A stretch of 64,000 nucleotides of DNA from JBDIAG01 sp047974565 (GTDB lineage Bacteria > Actinomycetota > Actinomycetes > Actinomycetales > CAWJMD01), in the NCBI GenBank assembly GCA_047974565.1, contig JBKECN010000019.1:124001-188000 (forward strand), in the 5' to 3' direction. Positions 18,906-26,612 of the stretch are shown here, one piece after another. Under the pieces are notes generated by a model. That model searched no databases. It had not been told where the DNA came from and worked only from the letters and a program-made list of their open reading frames with translations. The position numbers and the translations under genes are program-made. Within the stretch, counting starts at the first letter, position 1, and every line of letters starts with the position of its first letter.

Positions 18906-19155
18906 CCGATGTGTGGTCGCTCCGCGACCTACGGCAAGGAGACCAGCGCTACGGACCCCGCCAGACGACGGGATGCGCCCACGCCGCCGGACGACCCTGG
19001 TGCGTCTGGCTGGCAGACATGTGGGACGCCGTGACGAGCGGGGCAGTGACCAGACGGCCACACTGGCCCGCAGACCCGGCGGGGGCGCCGCACGAGACGA
19101 CCTGGGCACTCGGGAGACGGGTTTGCGCAGGTGTACCCGCCGGATGACTTCCCGG

Positions 19156-19743
19156 TCAGCCGGGGTCGCAGTTCGCCGGGACGTAGTCGCCGGCGTGTTC
19201 GAACTCGTCGCAGGTCACCAACCGGTCGTTGTTCGCGCCGGCGAACCCGGCGAGCACGGTGACCGCGAGAATGATCACCACGGAGAGGATCTTGTCCTTG
19301 CGGTTCAGCCGGAAGAAGTCCAGGGCGAGGATGCGAGCGAGCGTGAACAGGATCAGCGGCAGCATCAGCACGAGCAGGATGACCGACACGATGTCCACCG
19401 CCAGCGCGTAGCCACGCAACCAGATCGCTGCCACGACGTAGCCGATGGGCGCCAGCAGGGCCAGCCGGATCCGCCAGTTGGTGACCAGGGTGCGGGGATG
19501 GGTGAGGCTGACCACGAGCACCACCAGCGCTGCGACGGCGATCGCGAAGAAGCGACGGTAGCCGATGACGATCCCGAAGGCGCCGAAGTCCCAGCCGACG
19601 CTCCAGCCGAACAGGCTGCCGCTCAAGGTGACAACCAAGAGCGCCCGGGCCGACGACTCGCGACGCACTCGCGCGGGCGCGGCGTGCCCGCCAGGTTCGG
19701 CCGGCGCCTCGGCCGGTTCGCCTGGGGTGGCTGCAGAGGTCAT
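19156..19743 (-). CDS. Four- to five-helix membrane protein, unknown function
   Basis: 195-residue integral membrane protein with no family I can name. A hydrophilic Ala/Pro/Glu-rich N-terminus of about 40 residues is followed by hydrophobic segments including FGAFGIVIGYRRFFAIAVAAL, WLRGYALAVDIVSVILLVLM and ILSVVIILAVTVLAGFAG. The short C-terminal tail carries two cysteines (TCDEFEHAGDYVPANCDPG) and is probably outside the cell, where they could form a disulfide. Its ATG overlaps the fbiC stop (ATGA, 19740-19743), so it is translated with fbiC, although no link to F420 synthesis is evident. Confidence 0.65.
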   Translation of the reverse strand: MTSAATPGEPAEAPAEPGGHAAPARVRRESSARALLVVTLSGSLFGWSVGWDFGAFGIVIGYRRFFAIAVAALVVLVVSLTHPRTLVTNWRIRLALLAPIGYVVAAIWLRGYALAVDIVSVILLVLMLPLILFTLARILALDFFRLNRKDKILSVVIILAVTVLAGFAGANNDRLVTCDEFEHAGDYVPANCDPG

Positions 19744-22577
19744 CGGCGACCGGGCGCGGCGGCGTCGGTGAGGTCGAGATAGCTGCGCACCGCCCGGGAT
19801 GCGTTGACCCGTTCGGCAGGGACCTGCCCGTACAGGGTTGTGCGCTGACGCCACGGACGCTCGGCGGCCTCGGCGACGGCCTCCAGTTGGTGCGGGGTCA
19901 TCCAGGAACCGTTCTCCGAGCCGGCCATCCGGGAGATCGTCTCCTCCATCAGGGTGCCGCCCAAGTCGTTGCAGCCGCCGCGCAGCATCGCCACCGCGCC
20001 GGGCACTCCCAGCTTGACCCAACTCACCTGGATATTGTCGATGAGACCATGGAGCAGGATGCGGGCGAGGGCGTGCACGGCCCGGTTCTCGTCCTGGGTA
20101 GGGCCCGGCCTGGCCAGGCCGGCCAGGTAGATCGGCGAGGACGAGTGCACGAAGGGCAGTGGCACGAACTCGGTGAATCCTCCTGTCTCCCGTTGAATGT
20201 CGGCGAGGGTTCGCAGATGGGCGACCCAGTGCCGGGGCTCGTCGACGTGGCCGTACATCATCGTCGAGGTGGACGGCAGCCCGATCGAGTGGGCGGTGCT
20301 GACCACCTCACGCCAGGCCGAGGCGGGCAACTTGCCCTTGGTGAGCACCCAGCGCACCTCGTCGTCGAGGATCTCCGCGGCCGTCCCGGGGATCGAGTCG
20401 ACCCCGGCGGCCTTCAACTCGGTGAGGAACTCTCTGACCGAAAGCCCGGTGCGGGCAACGCCATTCATCACCTCCATCGGCGAGAAGGCATGCAGGTGCA
20501 GGCCGGGGGCTCCGGATTTCACCGCCCTGGCCAGGTCGAAGTAGCCGGTGCCGGGCAGGTCCGGATGGATGCCGCCCTGCATGCACACCTCGGTGGCCCC
20601 GGCCTGCCAGGCCTGCTTGGCCCGCATCGAGACTTCCTCCAGGGAGAGAGTGAAAGCATCTGCGTCCGTGCGCCGTTGGGCGAAGGCGCAGAATCGGCAG
20701 CCGACGTAGCAGACGTTGGTGAAGTTGATATTGCGGGTGACGACGTAGCTCACCAGGTCTCCCACCGCGTCCGCGCGGAGCCGGTCGGCGAGCTGGCAGA
20801 CCGCATCCAAGGCGGTTCCCTGGGCGGTCATCAACGTCAGCGCCTGTTGCTCATTCAGCCCGGCCGGGTTCGACTCTGCCGCTCGCAGAGCAGCTTTGAC
20901 CTCCTCGGGAATGGATTCAGGGGACCGGTCGATCGCCGGTGAAGCGGTGGTCTCGGGCGGCTGGGCCGCGGTGCTCTCAGGCTGGGCTGCGGTGCTCTCG
21001 GGCTGCTGGCCCGCGGTGGCGCCCCCACGCCCCACCTGCGCGGCGAGTTCGGCCCAGTCGCCGTAGACGGCGTCGATGTCCGAGCGGGTGGCGGTGCGCC
21101 GGCCTTCGGCGTCGATCCCGGTCTGCAGGTCGACGCGTCCCGAACTCTGCCAGACCGGTTCCGGCTCCTGCCAGGCGATGCCCTGGGCGCGGGCGCCGGA
21201 CCGCAGCAGGCCGTCCTGATCGGCTAGGGCGCGTACGTGCGGCTGCACCCGGGGATCGATCCACGGCTCCTCGGCCAGCACGTAACGGGGGTGTGCGGTG
21301 AGACGGGCGCGCAACTCGAACCCACTGGCGGCGGTCGCCTCGCCCAGCACTGCCAGGTCCGGCCAGGCGCGCTCGGGGTTGACGTGGTCCGGGGTCAGCG
21401 GCGACACCCCACCCCAGTCGTCCACCCCCGCGGCGAGCAGGGCCGGCAGTTCGGCCAGGTCGGTGAGGTTCGGTGGCGCCTGGATGACCATTTTGGGGCC
21501 GAGCACGAGGCGGGCAAGCGCGATGACCGCCCGGTAATAGTCGTGCCCGGCGTCGGGGGTGGCGCGCATCGCCGTGCCGGGCTTGGCGCGGAAGTTCTGC
21601 ACGATGACCTCTTGGACGTGCCCGAACTGGGCGTGCGCGGCGCGGATCGCGAACAGCGTCTCGGCCACGTCGTCGGGCGTCTCACCGATCCCGACGAGCA
21701 GGCCGGTGGTGAACGGGATGGCCAGGCGACCGGCGTCGGTGAGGGTGCGCAGCCGGACGGCCGGGTCCTTGTCGGGCGAACCGTAATGCGGCTGGCCGGG
21801 GACCTCGAACAGCCGCCGGGAGGTGGATTCGAGCATCATGCCCATCGACGGCGCCACCGGCTTGAGCCGGTTGAGCTCGGCCCACGACATGACCCCCGGG
21901 TTGAGGTGAGGCAGCAGGCCGGTCTCCTCGAGGATCAGCACCGCGGTGGCCCGCACGTACTCCAGGGTGGAGGCGTAGCCACGCGATTCCAGCCATTGCG
22001 CGGCCTCGGGCCAGCGGTCCTCGGGACGGTCTCCCAGGGTCAGCAGCGCCTCGGCGCAGCCGAGCTCGGCGCCACGACGGGCGATGGCCAGCACCTCGTC
22101 CGGGGAGAGGAAGAGGTCCTCGCCGGCGCGGCGCAACTGGCCGGGGGTGGCGACGAAGGTGCAGTAGTGGCAGCGGTCGCGGCACAGCCGGGTGAGCGGG
22201 ATGAAGACCTTCGGGGAGTAGGTGACCACCGGGTCGCCGTGGCGGGCGCTGACGCCGGCGTCTCGCACCCGGGCGGCCGCCTGGGTGAGCCGGTCGAGAT
22301 CGTCGCCGCGGGCGAAGGTCAGGGTGGCCACCTCGGCCGCGTCCAGGGTGCCGGCGTTCTCGGCCCGGCGCAGGGCCCGGCGGATCGCGGTGGCGGTCGG
22401 CCGCCACCTGGTGGAGGCGCTCGCTTCTGCGGTGGCGGGTTCGCCGGATCCCCCGTCCGGCGAGGGTCCCGTGCTCGGCGTCGCGACCTCGCGGGAGGCC
22501 GGCTCGCGGCGTGCGGACTCGCGGTGTGTGAACTCGGTGGACTCATGCACCGTGCCATCGTGGCACCGCACCGGCAT
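19740..22577 (-). CDS. fbiC: FO synthase FbiC (fused CofG and CofH radical-SAM halves)
   Basis: Makes the deazaflavin FO, precursor of cofactor F420, from tyrosine and the diaminouracil intermediate of flavin synthesis. Two radical-SAM domains are present in one chain. The CofG half has CRDRCHYCTF (CX3CX2C) and the CofH half has NVCYVGCRFC with the same spacing; both would hold a 4Fe-4S cluster and SAM. Conserved stretches such as NPGVMSWAELNRLKPVAPS and QMAGS-type C-terminal residues match actinobacterial FbiC. At 945 residues it is longer than the 856-residue mycobacterial protein because of a Ser/Glu-rich N-terminus and a repeat-like linker (QPESTAAQPESTAAQPPE) between the halves. GTG 22550, preceded by CACGAT and 6 nt, is a plausible alternative start. 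The gene implies an F420-using organism. Confidence 0.95.
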   Translation of the reverse strand: MPVRCHDGTVHESTEFTHRESARREPASREVATPSTGPSPDGGSGEPATAEASASTRWRPTATAIRRALRRAENAGTLDAAEVATLTFARGDDLDRLTQAAARVRDAGVSARHGDPVVTYSPKVFIPLTRLCRDRCHYCTFVATPGQLRRAGEDLFLSPDEVLAIARRGAELGCAEALLTLGDRPEDRWPEAAQWLESRGYASTLEYVRATAVLILEETGLLPHLNPGVMSWAELNRLKPVAPSMGMMLESTSRRLFEVPGQPHYGSPDKDPAVRLRTLTDAGRLAIPFTTGLLVGIGETPDDVAETLFAIRAAHAQFGHVQEVIVQNFRAKPGTAMRATPDAGHDYYRAVIALARLVLGPKMVIQAPPNLTDLAELPALLAAGVDDWGGVSPLTPDHVNPERAWPDLAVLGEATAASGFELRARLTAHPRYVLAEEPWIDPRVQPHVRALADQDGLLRSGARAQGIAWQEPEPVWQSSGRVDLQTGIDAEGRRTATRSDIDAVYGDWAELAAQVGRGGATAGQQPESTAAQPESTAAQPPETTASPAIDRSPESIPEEVKAALRAAESNPAGLNEQQALTLMTAQGTALDAVCQLADRLRADAVGDLVSYVVTRNINFTNVCYVGCRFCAFAQRRTDADAFTLSLEEVSMRAKQAWQAGATEVCMQGGIHPDLPGTGYFDLARAVKSGAPGLHLHAFSPMEVMNGVARTGLSVREFLTELKAAGVDSIPGTAAEILDDEVRWVLTKGKLPASAWREVVSTAHSIGLPSTSTMMYGHVDEPRHWVAHLRTLADIQRETGGFTEFVPLPFVHSSSPIYLAGLARPGPTQDENRAVHALARILLHGLIDNIQVSWVKLGVPGAVAMLRGGCNDLGGTLMEETISRMAGSENGSWMTPHQLEAVAEAAERPWRQRTTLYGQVPAERVNASRAVRSYLDLTDAAAPGRR

Positions 22578-22640
22578 TCATGCCGATTCGCCCCGCCCGA
22601 AGGGCCGGGCGACCCGGGTGCCGACCGGCGCATCCCGTCG

Positions 22641-22850
22641 GGGTTCGAGCGGGCTCGGGTGGGGAGATCGGCCGAGCCGGCATGGGCCCGGCCGTCCAAG
22701 TGAGCCGCCGGGTTCGAATCGAGTGGGGCAGGCAGATCGGCTGAGCCTGCATGGGCCCGGCCGTCCAGGTGAGCCGCCCTCCCGGGTTCGAATCGAGTGG
22801 GGCAGCGAGATCGGCCGAGCCGGACCCGGCCGACCAGGCGAGTCGCCCTC
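22641..22850. repeat. Three tandem copies of a ~70-bp repeat between fbiC and the DUF294 gene
   Basis: Copies span about 22641-22709, 22710-22783 and 22784-22850. Each begins GGGTTCGA, continues through GATCGGCCGAGCCGG or a variant, and ends near CCAGGTGAGCCGCC. Units differ by small indels (69, 74 and 67 bp). They lie in a gene-free gap between divergent genes. No coding or RNA function is apparent. Confidence 0.85.
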
Positions 22851-22954
22851 GGACGAGGGGTATCAGCCGACCCGGGCCGCATCGGTGCCGGGCGCCCGCT
22901 CGGGATACCCGGACCGACCATCGGCTGTCGGTGGGCAATGGCATCCTGTCGGGC

Positions 22955-24847
22955 ATGGACGTCGAACTGCGCGAGATCCGTGACTTCCTCGCCGCCACTG
23001 AGCCGTTCGACGCCCTGCCCGAGCCGGCCGTCAACGGCCTGCCCCGGCACCTGGGGGTTCGCTACTTCCGCCGCGGCAGCACCCTGCTGGCCCTGGGCGA
23101 GCAGGCCGCAGAGCTGTTCATCCTGCGCTCGGGCGCGGTCGACGTTCGCGATGAGAACGGTGAACTGCGGGATCGGCGTGAGCCCGGCGCCACCCTGGGC
23201 AGCACCAGCGCGATGACCGGTGAGCCACTCACCGTGACCTGTACCGCCATCGAGGATTCGTTGGTCTACGTGCTGCGCGCCGAACTCTTCGCCGAGCTGT
23301 TGGAGGCGCACCACGAGTTCGCCGAGTACTTCCGCACCCAGCGGGCGGCCCGGCTGCGGGCAGCCCTGATGCAGGCCCAGCTGGCCGACTCGCGCGAGCC
23401 GATCCTGCGGGCCCGGGTCCGCGATCTGTTCCGGCACCCTCCGCTGCTGGTCACCTCGAGCACGTCAGTGCGCGACTGCGCCCGGGCGATGCGCGAACAC
23501 GACCTGTCCGCGGTGCTCGTGACGGGCGACTCGGGTGAGGGCGAGGTGGCTGCGCCTGCCGGTGGGGTGGTGGGCATCGTCACCGACAAGGATCTGCGCA
23601 ATCGCGTGCTCGCCGCGGACGTCGACCCGGCCTCGCCGATCGCAACGGTGATGACGCCGTCGCCGAGCACCACCTCGGCCCGGTCCCTGGCCTTCGACGT
23701 GCTGATGAGCATGGTCGAACGCAACATCCACCACATGCCGGTGCTGGACGCGGGCACCGTGGTGGGGGTGATCAGTGGCAGCGACCTGCTGCGTCTGCAG
23801 AACGCCAATCCGCTGTTCCTCGTCGGCGATCTGGCCCGTCAGGATGATGTGGCCGGGGTGGCCTCGGTCAGTGCCCGGCTGCCCGCGGTGGTCGAGCAGC
23901 TCGTCGCCCAGGACGCCTCCGCGGACGACATCGCCCGGATCGTCACGGCGATCGGCGACGCGGTGGAGCGGCGGCTGCTGCAACTGGCGGAGTCGGCGCT
24001 GGGGCCACCTCCGATGCCTTACGCGTGGGCGGCTCTGGGGTCACAGGCCCGGTTCGAGCAGGGCCTGCACTCGGATCAGGACAATGCCCTGATCTTGGCG
24101 CAGGAGCCGGACGAGGACGCGTCCCGCTACTTCCATTCCCTGGCCCGCCAGGTCAGCGACGGCCTGGCCGAGTGCGGCTATCCGTACTGCAACGGTGAGG
24201 TGATGGCGACCAATCCGAAGTGGCGGCAGAGCCTGAACGCCTGGCGTCGCACCTTCACCACGTGGGTGCAGCGGCCCGAGCCGATGGCGGTCATGCATTC
24301 GACGATCTTCTTCGACATGCGGGCCCTGCACGGTGAGACCTCCCTGGTGGACACCCTGCGCCGGGACGTGCTCGCCACGACGCCGCAGGCGACCGCCTTC
24401 CTGGTCCACTTGGCCAAGCACGCGGTGCAGCGGCGTCCCCCGTTGGGGGTGTTCCGCGGTTTCGTCCTGGAGCACGAAGGCGAGCATTCGGACACGCTCG
24501 ATCTCAAGCACGATGGGGTGGCGATCGTCGTGGAGTTGGCCCGGGTGTACGCGCTGAGCCTGGGGCTGTCCCCGGTGAACACCCTGGCCCGGCTGGCCGC
24601 CACCGCGAAGGCCGGCAAGCTCAGCCAGTCCCAGGTCGGCGACCTCAGCGACGCCTTCGAGTTCATCGGCTATGTGCGGCTGCGCCATCAAGGTCGCCAG
24701 GTACATGCCAGGCAGGCTCCGGACAACCACGTCTCGCCGGACGAACTGTCATCGGCGGAGCGACGCCACCTGCGCGACGCCTTTGCGGTGGTGCGCCGGG
24801 CGCAGTCGACTCTGGCCGGTTCGTTCCCGATGCAGTACGTGTCGTGA
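22955..24847 (+). CDS. cNMP-binding / CBS / DUF294 nucleotidyltransferase-like signalling protein
   Basis: 630-residue cytoplasmic protein with three recognisable parts. Residues about 15-140 form a cyclic-nucleotide-binding beta-barrel (FRRGSTLLALGEQAAELFIL onward). Residues 150-275 hold two CBS motifs (GIVTDKDLRNRVLA and GVISGSDLLRLQ). Residues from about 300 form the DUF294 nucleotidyltransferase-like domain with GSQARFEQGLHSDQDN near residue 362, where G-S and the D-x-D pair match the polymerase-beta-type metal site, followed by the DUF294 C-terminal helical domain. This architecture is conserved in bacteria and often adjoins a DnaQ-like exonuclease, as here. The substrate is unknown; a role in adenine-nucleotide sensing is inferred. 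ATG 22955 is preferred; no convincing SD or leaderless signal decides it. Confidence 0.88.
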   Translation: MDVELREIRDFLAATEPFDALPEPAVNGLPRHLGVRYFRRGSTLLALGEQAAELFILRSGAVDVRDENGELRDRREPGATLGSTSAMTGEPLTVTCTAIEDSLVYVLRAELFAELLEAHHEFAEYFRTQRAARLRAALMQAQLADSREPILRARVRDLFRHPPLLVTSSTSVRDCARAMREHDLSAVLVTGDSGEGEVAAPAGGVVGIVTDKDLRNRVLAADVDPASPIATVMTPSPSTTSARSLAFDVLMSMVERNIHHMPVLDAGTVVGVISGSDLLRLQNANPLFLVGDLARQDDVAGVASVSARLPAVVEQLVAQDASADDIARIVTAIGDAVERRLLQLAESALGPPPMPYAWAALGSQARFEQGLHSDQDNALILAQEPDEDASRYFHSLARQVSDGLAECGYPYCNGEVMATNPKWRQSLNAWRRTFTTWVQRPEPMAVMHSTIFFDMRALHGETSLVDTLRRDVLATTPQATAFLVHLAKHAVQRRPPLGVFRGFVLEHEGEHSDTLDLKHDGVAIVVELARVYALSLGLSPVNTLARLAATAKAGKLSQSQVGDLSDAFEFIGYVRLRHQGRQVHARQAPDNHVSPDELSSAERRHLRDAFAVVRRAQSTLAGSFPMQYVS

Positions 24848-24962
24848 TGGGCCGTGTCGTGATGGGCCGGTCGCGGGTCGTCGTGGACGGCTTCCGGATG
24901 GGCCGGGGGTCTCGGGTGACCCGGGCGTCTCTGGTGACCCGGGAGTCTCGGGCGGCCTGGAG
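24839..24962. repeat. Short tandem repeats in the DUF294-exonuclease gap
   Basis: Two copies of GTGTCGTGATGGGCC directly span the DUF294 stop codon, and three GGTGACCCGGGCGTCTC-like 18-bp units follow at about 24912-24958. Read in the exonuclease frame these would give repeated GVSGDP, so either they are non-coding or an upstream start extends the exonuclease. Confidence 0.6.
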
Positions 24963-25001
24963 GCGGGGCAGGCCGGGTTCGTGTCCGCGGGTGCGGGTGC
25001 G

Positions 25002-25697
25002 ATGAACCCGCTCGGTTTCGGACTCGGCTCGGTGGAGCGCCGACGTCGGCGCCTGCACCGGCGGGCCAGCCAAGGGCCGCTGCGGGAGTACCTCAATGTG
25101 CCCTTCCCCGCCCCGAGCACGCCCGCCGACCGGTTGGATCTGCTCGCGGTCGACCTGGAGACCACCGGACTGGACCCGGCCGTGGACCGGATCCTCAGCG
25201 TCGGGTATGTCCCGATCCGGGACGGGACGGTGCGGCTCAGCGGCGCCCGTCAGCACGTGGTGAGCCAGCGCCTGCCGGTCGGGCAGTCCGCCACCATCCA
25301 TCAGCTCACTGACGACGACGTGGCCGACGGCAGCTCGTTGGAGTTCGTCCTGACCGATCTGCTCGAGGCACTGCGCGGCCGGGTGCTGCTGGCCCATCAC
25401 GCCGAGATGGAGCGGGGCTTCCTCGCCCCGGCGATCAGGTCGGTGTTCGGATCGGCACCGGCGTTCTCGATCGTCGACACCCTGTTGCTGCAGGCCCGGG
25501 TGATGCGCGTGGAGTTGGAGGAGGCGCCGCGGGGCACGCTGCGGCTGGGAGCGGCCCGTGAGCATTTCGGGCTGCCGCGGTACCGCTCACACGAGGCGCT
25601 GACCGATGCGCTCGCCTGCGCCGAACTGTTCCTGGCCCAACAGGCCGAACTCGCCGGCCGGGGCACGGTGAGTCTGCGCACCTTGCAACGAGGTTGA
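25002..25697 (+). CDS. DnaQ-like 3'-5' exonuclease
   Basis: 231-residue DEDD-superfamily nuclease. Exo I is LLAVDLETTGLDP (D and E metal ligands near residues 49-51), Exo II lies around LLAHHAEMERGFL, and Exo III is RSHEALTDALACAELFL with the conserved His and Asp (DEDDh type). About 45 basic residues (VERRRRRLHRRAS) precede the fold. ATG 25002 is chosen because upstream in-frame sequence is repetitive. The neighbouring DUF294 gene is a frequent partner in other bacteria, which suggests a joint role in nucleotide or nucleic-acid turnover. This is not the polymerase III epsilon subunit as far as context shows. Confidence 0.82.
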   Translation: MNPLGFGLGSVERRRRRLHRRASQGPLREYLNVPFPAPSTPADRLDLLAVDLETTGLDPAVDRILSVGYVPIRDGTVRLSGARQHVVSQRLPVGQSATIHQLTDDDVADGSSLEFVLTDLLEALRGRVLLAHHAEMERGFLAPAIRSVFGSAPAFSIVDTLLLQARVMRVELEEAPRGTLRLGAAREHFGLPRYRSHEALTDALACAELFLAQQAELAGRGTVSLRTLQRG

Positions 25698-25711
25698 GGG
25701 TCGGCTAACGC

Positions 25712-25717
25712 TAGGGT
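25712..25717 (+). promoter_or_regulatory. Probable -10 element of a leaderless thioesterase transcript
   Basis: TAGGGT followed by exactly 6 nt and then GTG 25724. This is the TANNNT-N6-start pattern seen at six other genes in the window, and it places transcription and translation start together. Confidence 0.55.
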
Positions 25718-25723
25718 CGGCTC

Positions 25724-26611
25724 GTGGCGAACGACGACATCCGAGGCAATGCCCTGGCCGAACTATTGCAGCTCATGGATCTCAAGCGGCTCGGGCGTGA
25801 CGAGGCCGGGCGAGATCTCTTCGAAGGTGCCCGCCAACTGACCTGGCCCTCGGCCCGGGTGTTCGGTGGGCAGGTGCTGGGCCAGGCGATGATGGCCGCC
25901 AGCCTCACCGTCGAGCAGGATCGGCCGGTGCACTCCATGCACGGGTACTTCCTTCGCCCGGGTGACTCGCAGGTGCCGATCTCGTTCGAGGTGGAGCGGC
26001 TGCGGGACGGGCGCTCGTTCAGCGCCCGCCGGGTGCTGGCCATCCAGCACGGGCGTCCGATCGCCGGGATGTCCTGCTCTTTCCAGTTGCCGGCGGACGG
26101 CTACGACCATGCCCAGCCGATGCCGCAGGTGCCTGAGCCGGAGTCCCTGCCGTCCACCGCGGACCTGATCGGCCACGTGGAACATCCACTGGCTCAGCAT
26201 TATTCGCATGAGCGGCCGTTCGACGTACGGCACGTCACCGAGCCGATCTATCTGTCCGCGGCGCCGGAACCCACCTCCTGGATGGCGGTGTGGATGAAGG
26301 CGGTCGGCCCGATGCCGGACCGGCCACTGCTGCACCGGGCGGTGCTCGCGTACGCCAGCGACTACACCATGCTCGAACCGATCCTGCGCCGGCATGGCCT
26401 GTCCTGGACCAGCGGTCAGGTGATGGCGAGCCTGGACCACTCCATGTGGTGGCACCGCACAGCCCGGGTGGACGAATGGCTGCTCTACGTCCTGGACAGT
26501 CCCTCGGCCCAAGGTGGGCGCGGGCTGGGCTTCGGCCGCATCTACACCCAGGACGGTCGCCTCGTCGCCACCGTCGCCCAAGAGGGGATGATCCGACCGC
26601 CACGGGATTGA
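25724..26611 (+). CDS. tesB: Acyl-CoA thioesterase II
   Basis: 295-residue double hot-dog thioesterase that hydrolyses medium- to long-chain acyl-CoA. The first hot-dog contains RVFGGQVLGQAMMAA and SMHGYFLRPGD; the second holds the catalytic Asp in YASDYTMLEP, a hydroxyl residue in SLDHSMWWHR and the Gln in TVAQEGMIR, matching the Asp-Thr/Ser-Gln triad of TesB. The length is as expected for the family. GTG 25724 sits 6 nt after TAGGGT, and no SD sequence is present, consistent with a leaderless message. Convergent with the conflict-type gene, with 1 bp between stops. Confidence 0.92.
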   Translation: MANDDIRGNALAELLQLMDLKRLGRDEAGRDLFEGARQLTWPSARVFGGQVLGQAMMAASLTVEQDRPVHSMHGYFLRPGDSQVPISFEVERLRDGRSFSARRVLAIQHGRPIAGMSCSFQLPADGYDHAQPMPQVPEPESLPSTADLIGHVEHPLAQHYSHERPFDVRHVTEPIYLSAAPEPTSWMAVWMKAVGPMPDRPLLHRAVLAYASDYTMLEPILRRHGLSWTSGQVMASLDHSMWWHRTARVDEWLLYVLDSPSAQGGRGLGFGRIYTQDGRLVATVAQEGMIRPPRD

Positions 26612-26612
26612 T

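Noticed and set aside
18906..19155. Search for a gene or terminator between the ABM protein and the fbiC-linked membrane protein
   Set aside because: No frame with good codon use and no clear hairpin; treated as an ordinary convergent gap.
22705..22730. GGTTCGAATC resembling a tRNA T-loop
   Set aside because: No acceptor stem, anticodon arm or complementary T-stem; the sequence is part of a 70-bp tandem repeat and recurs at 22784.
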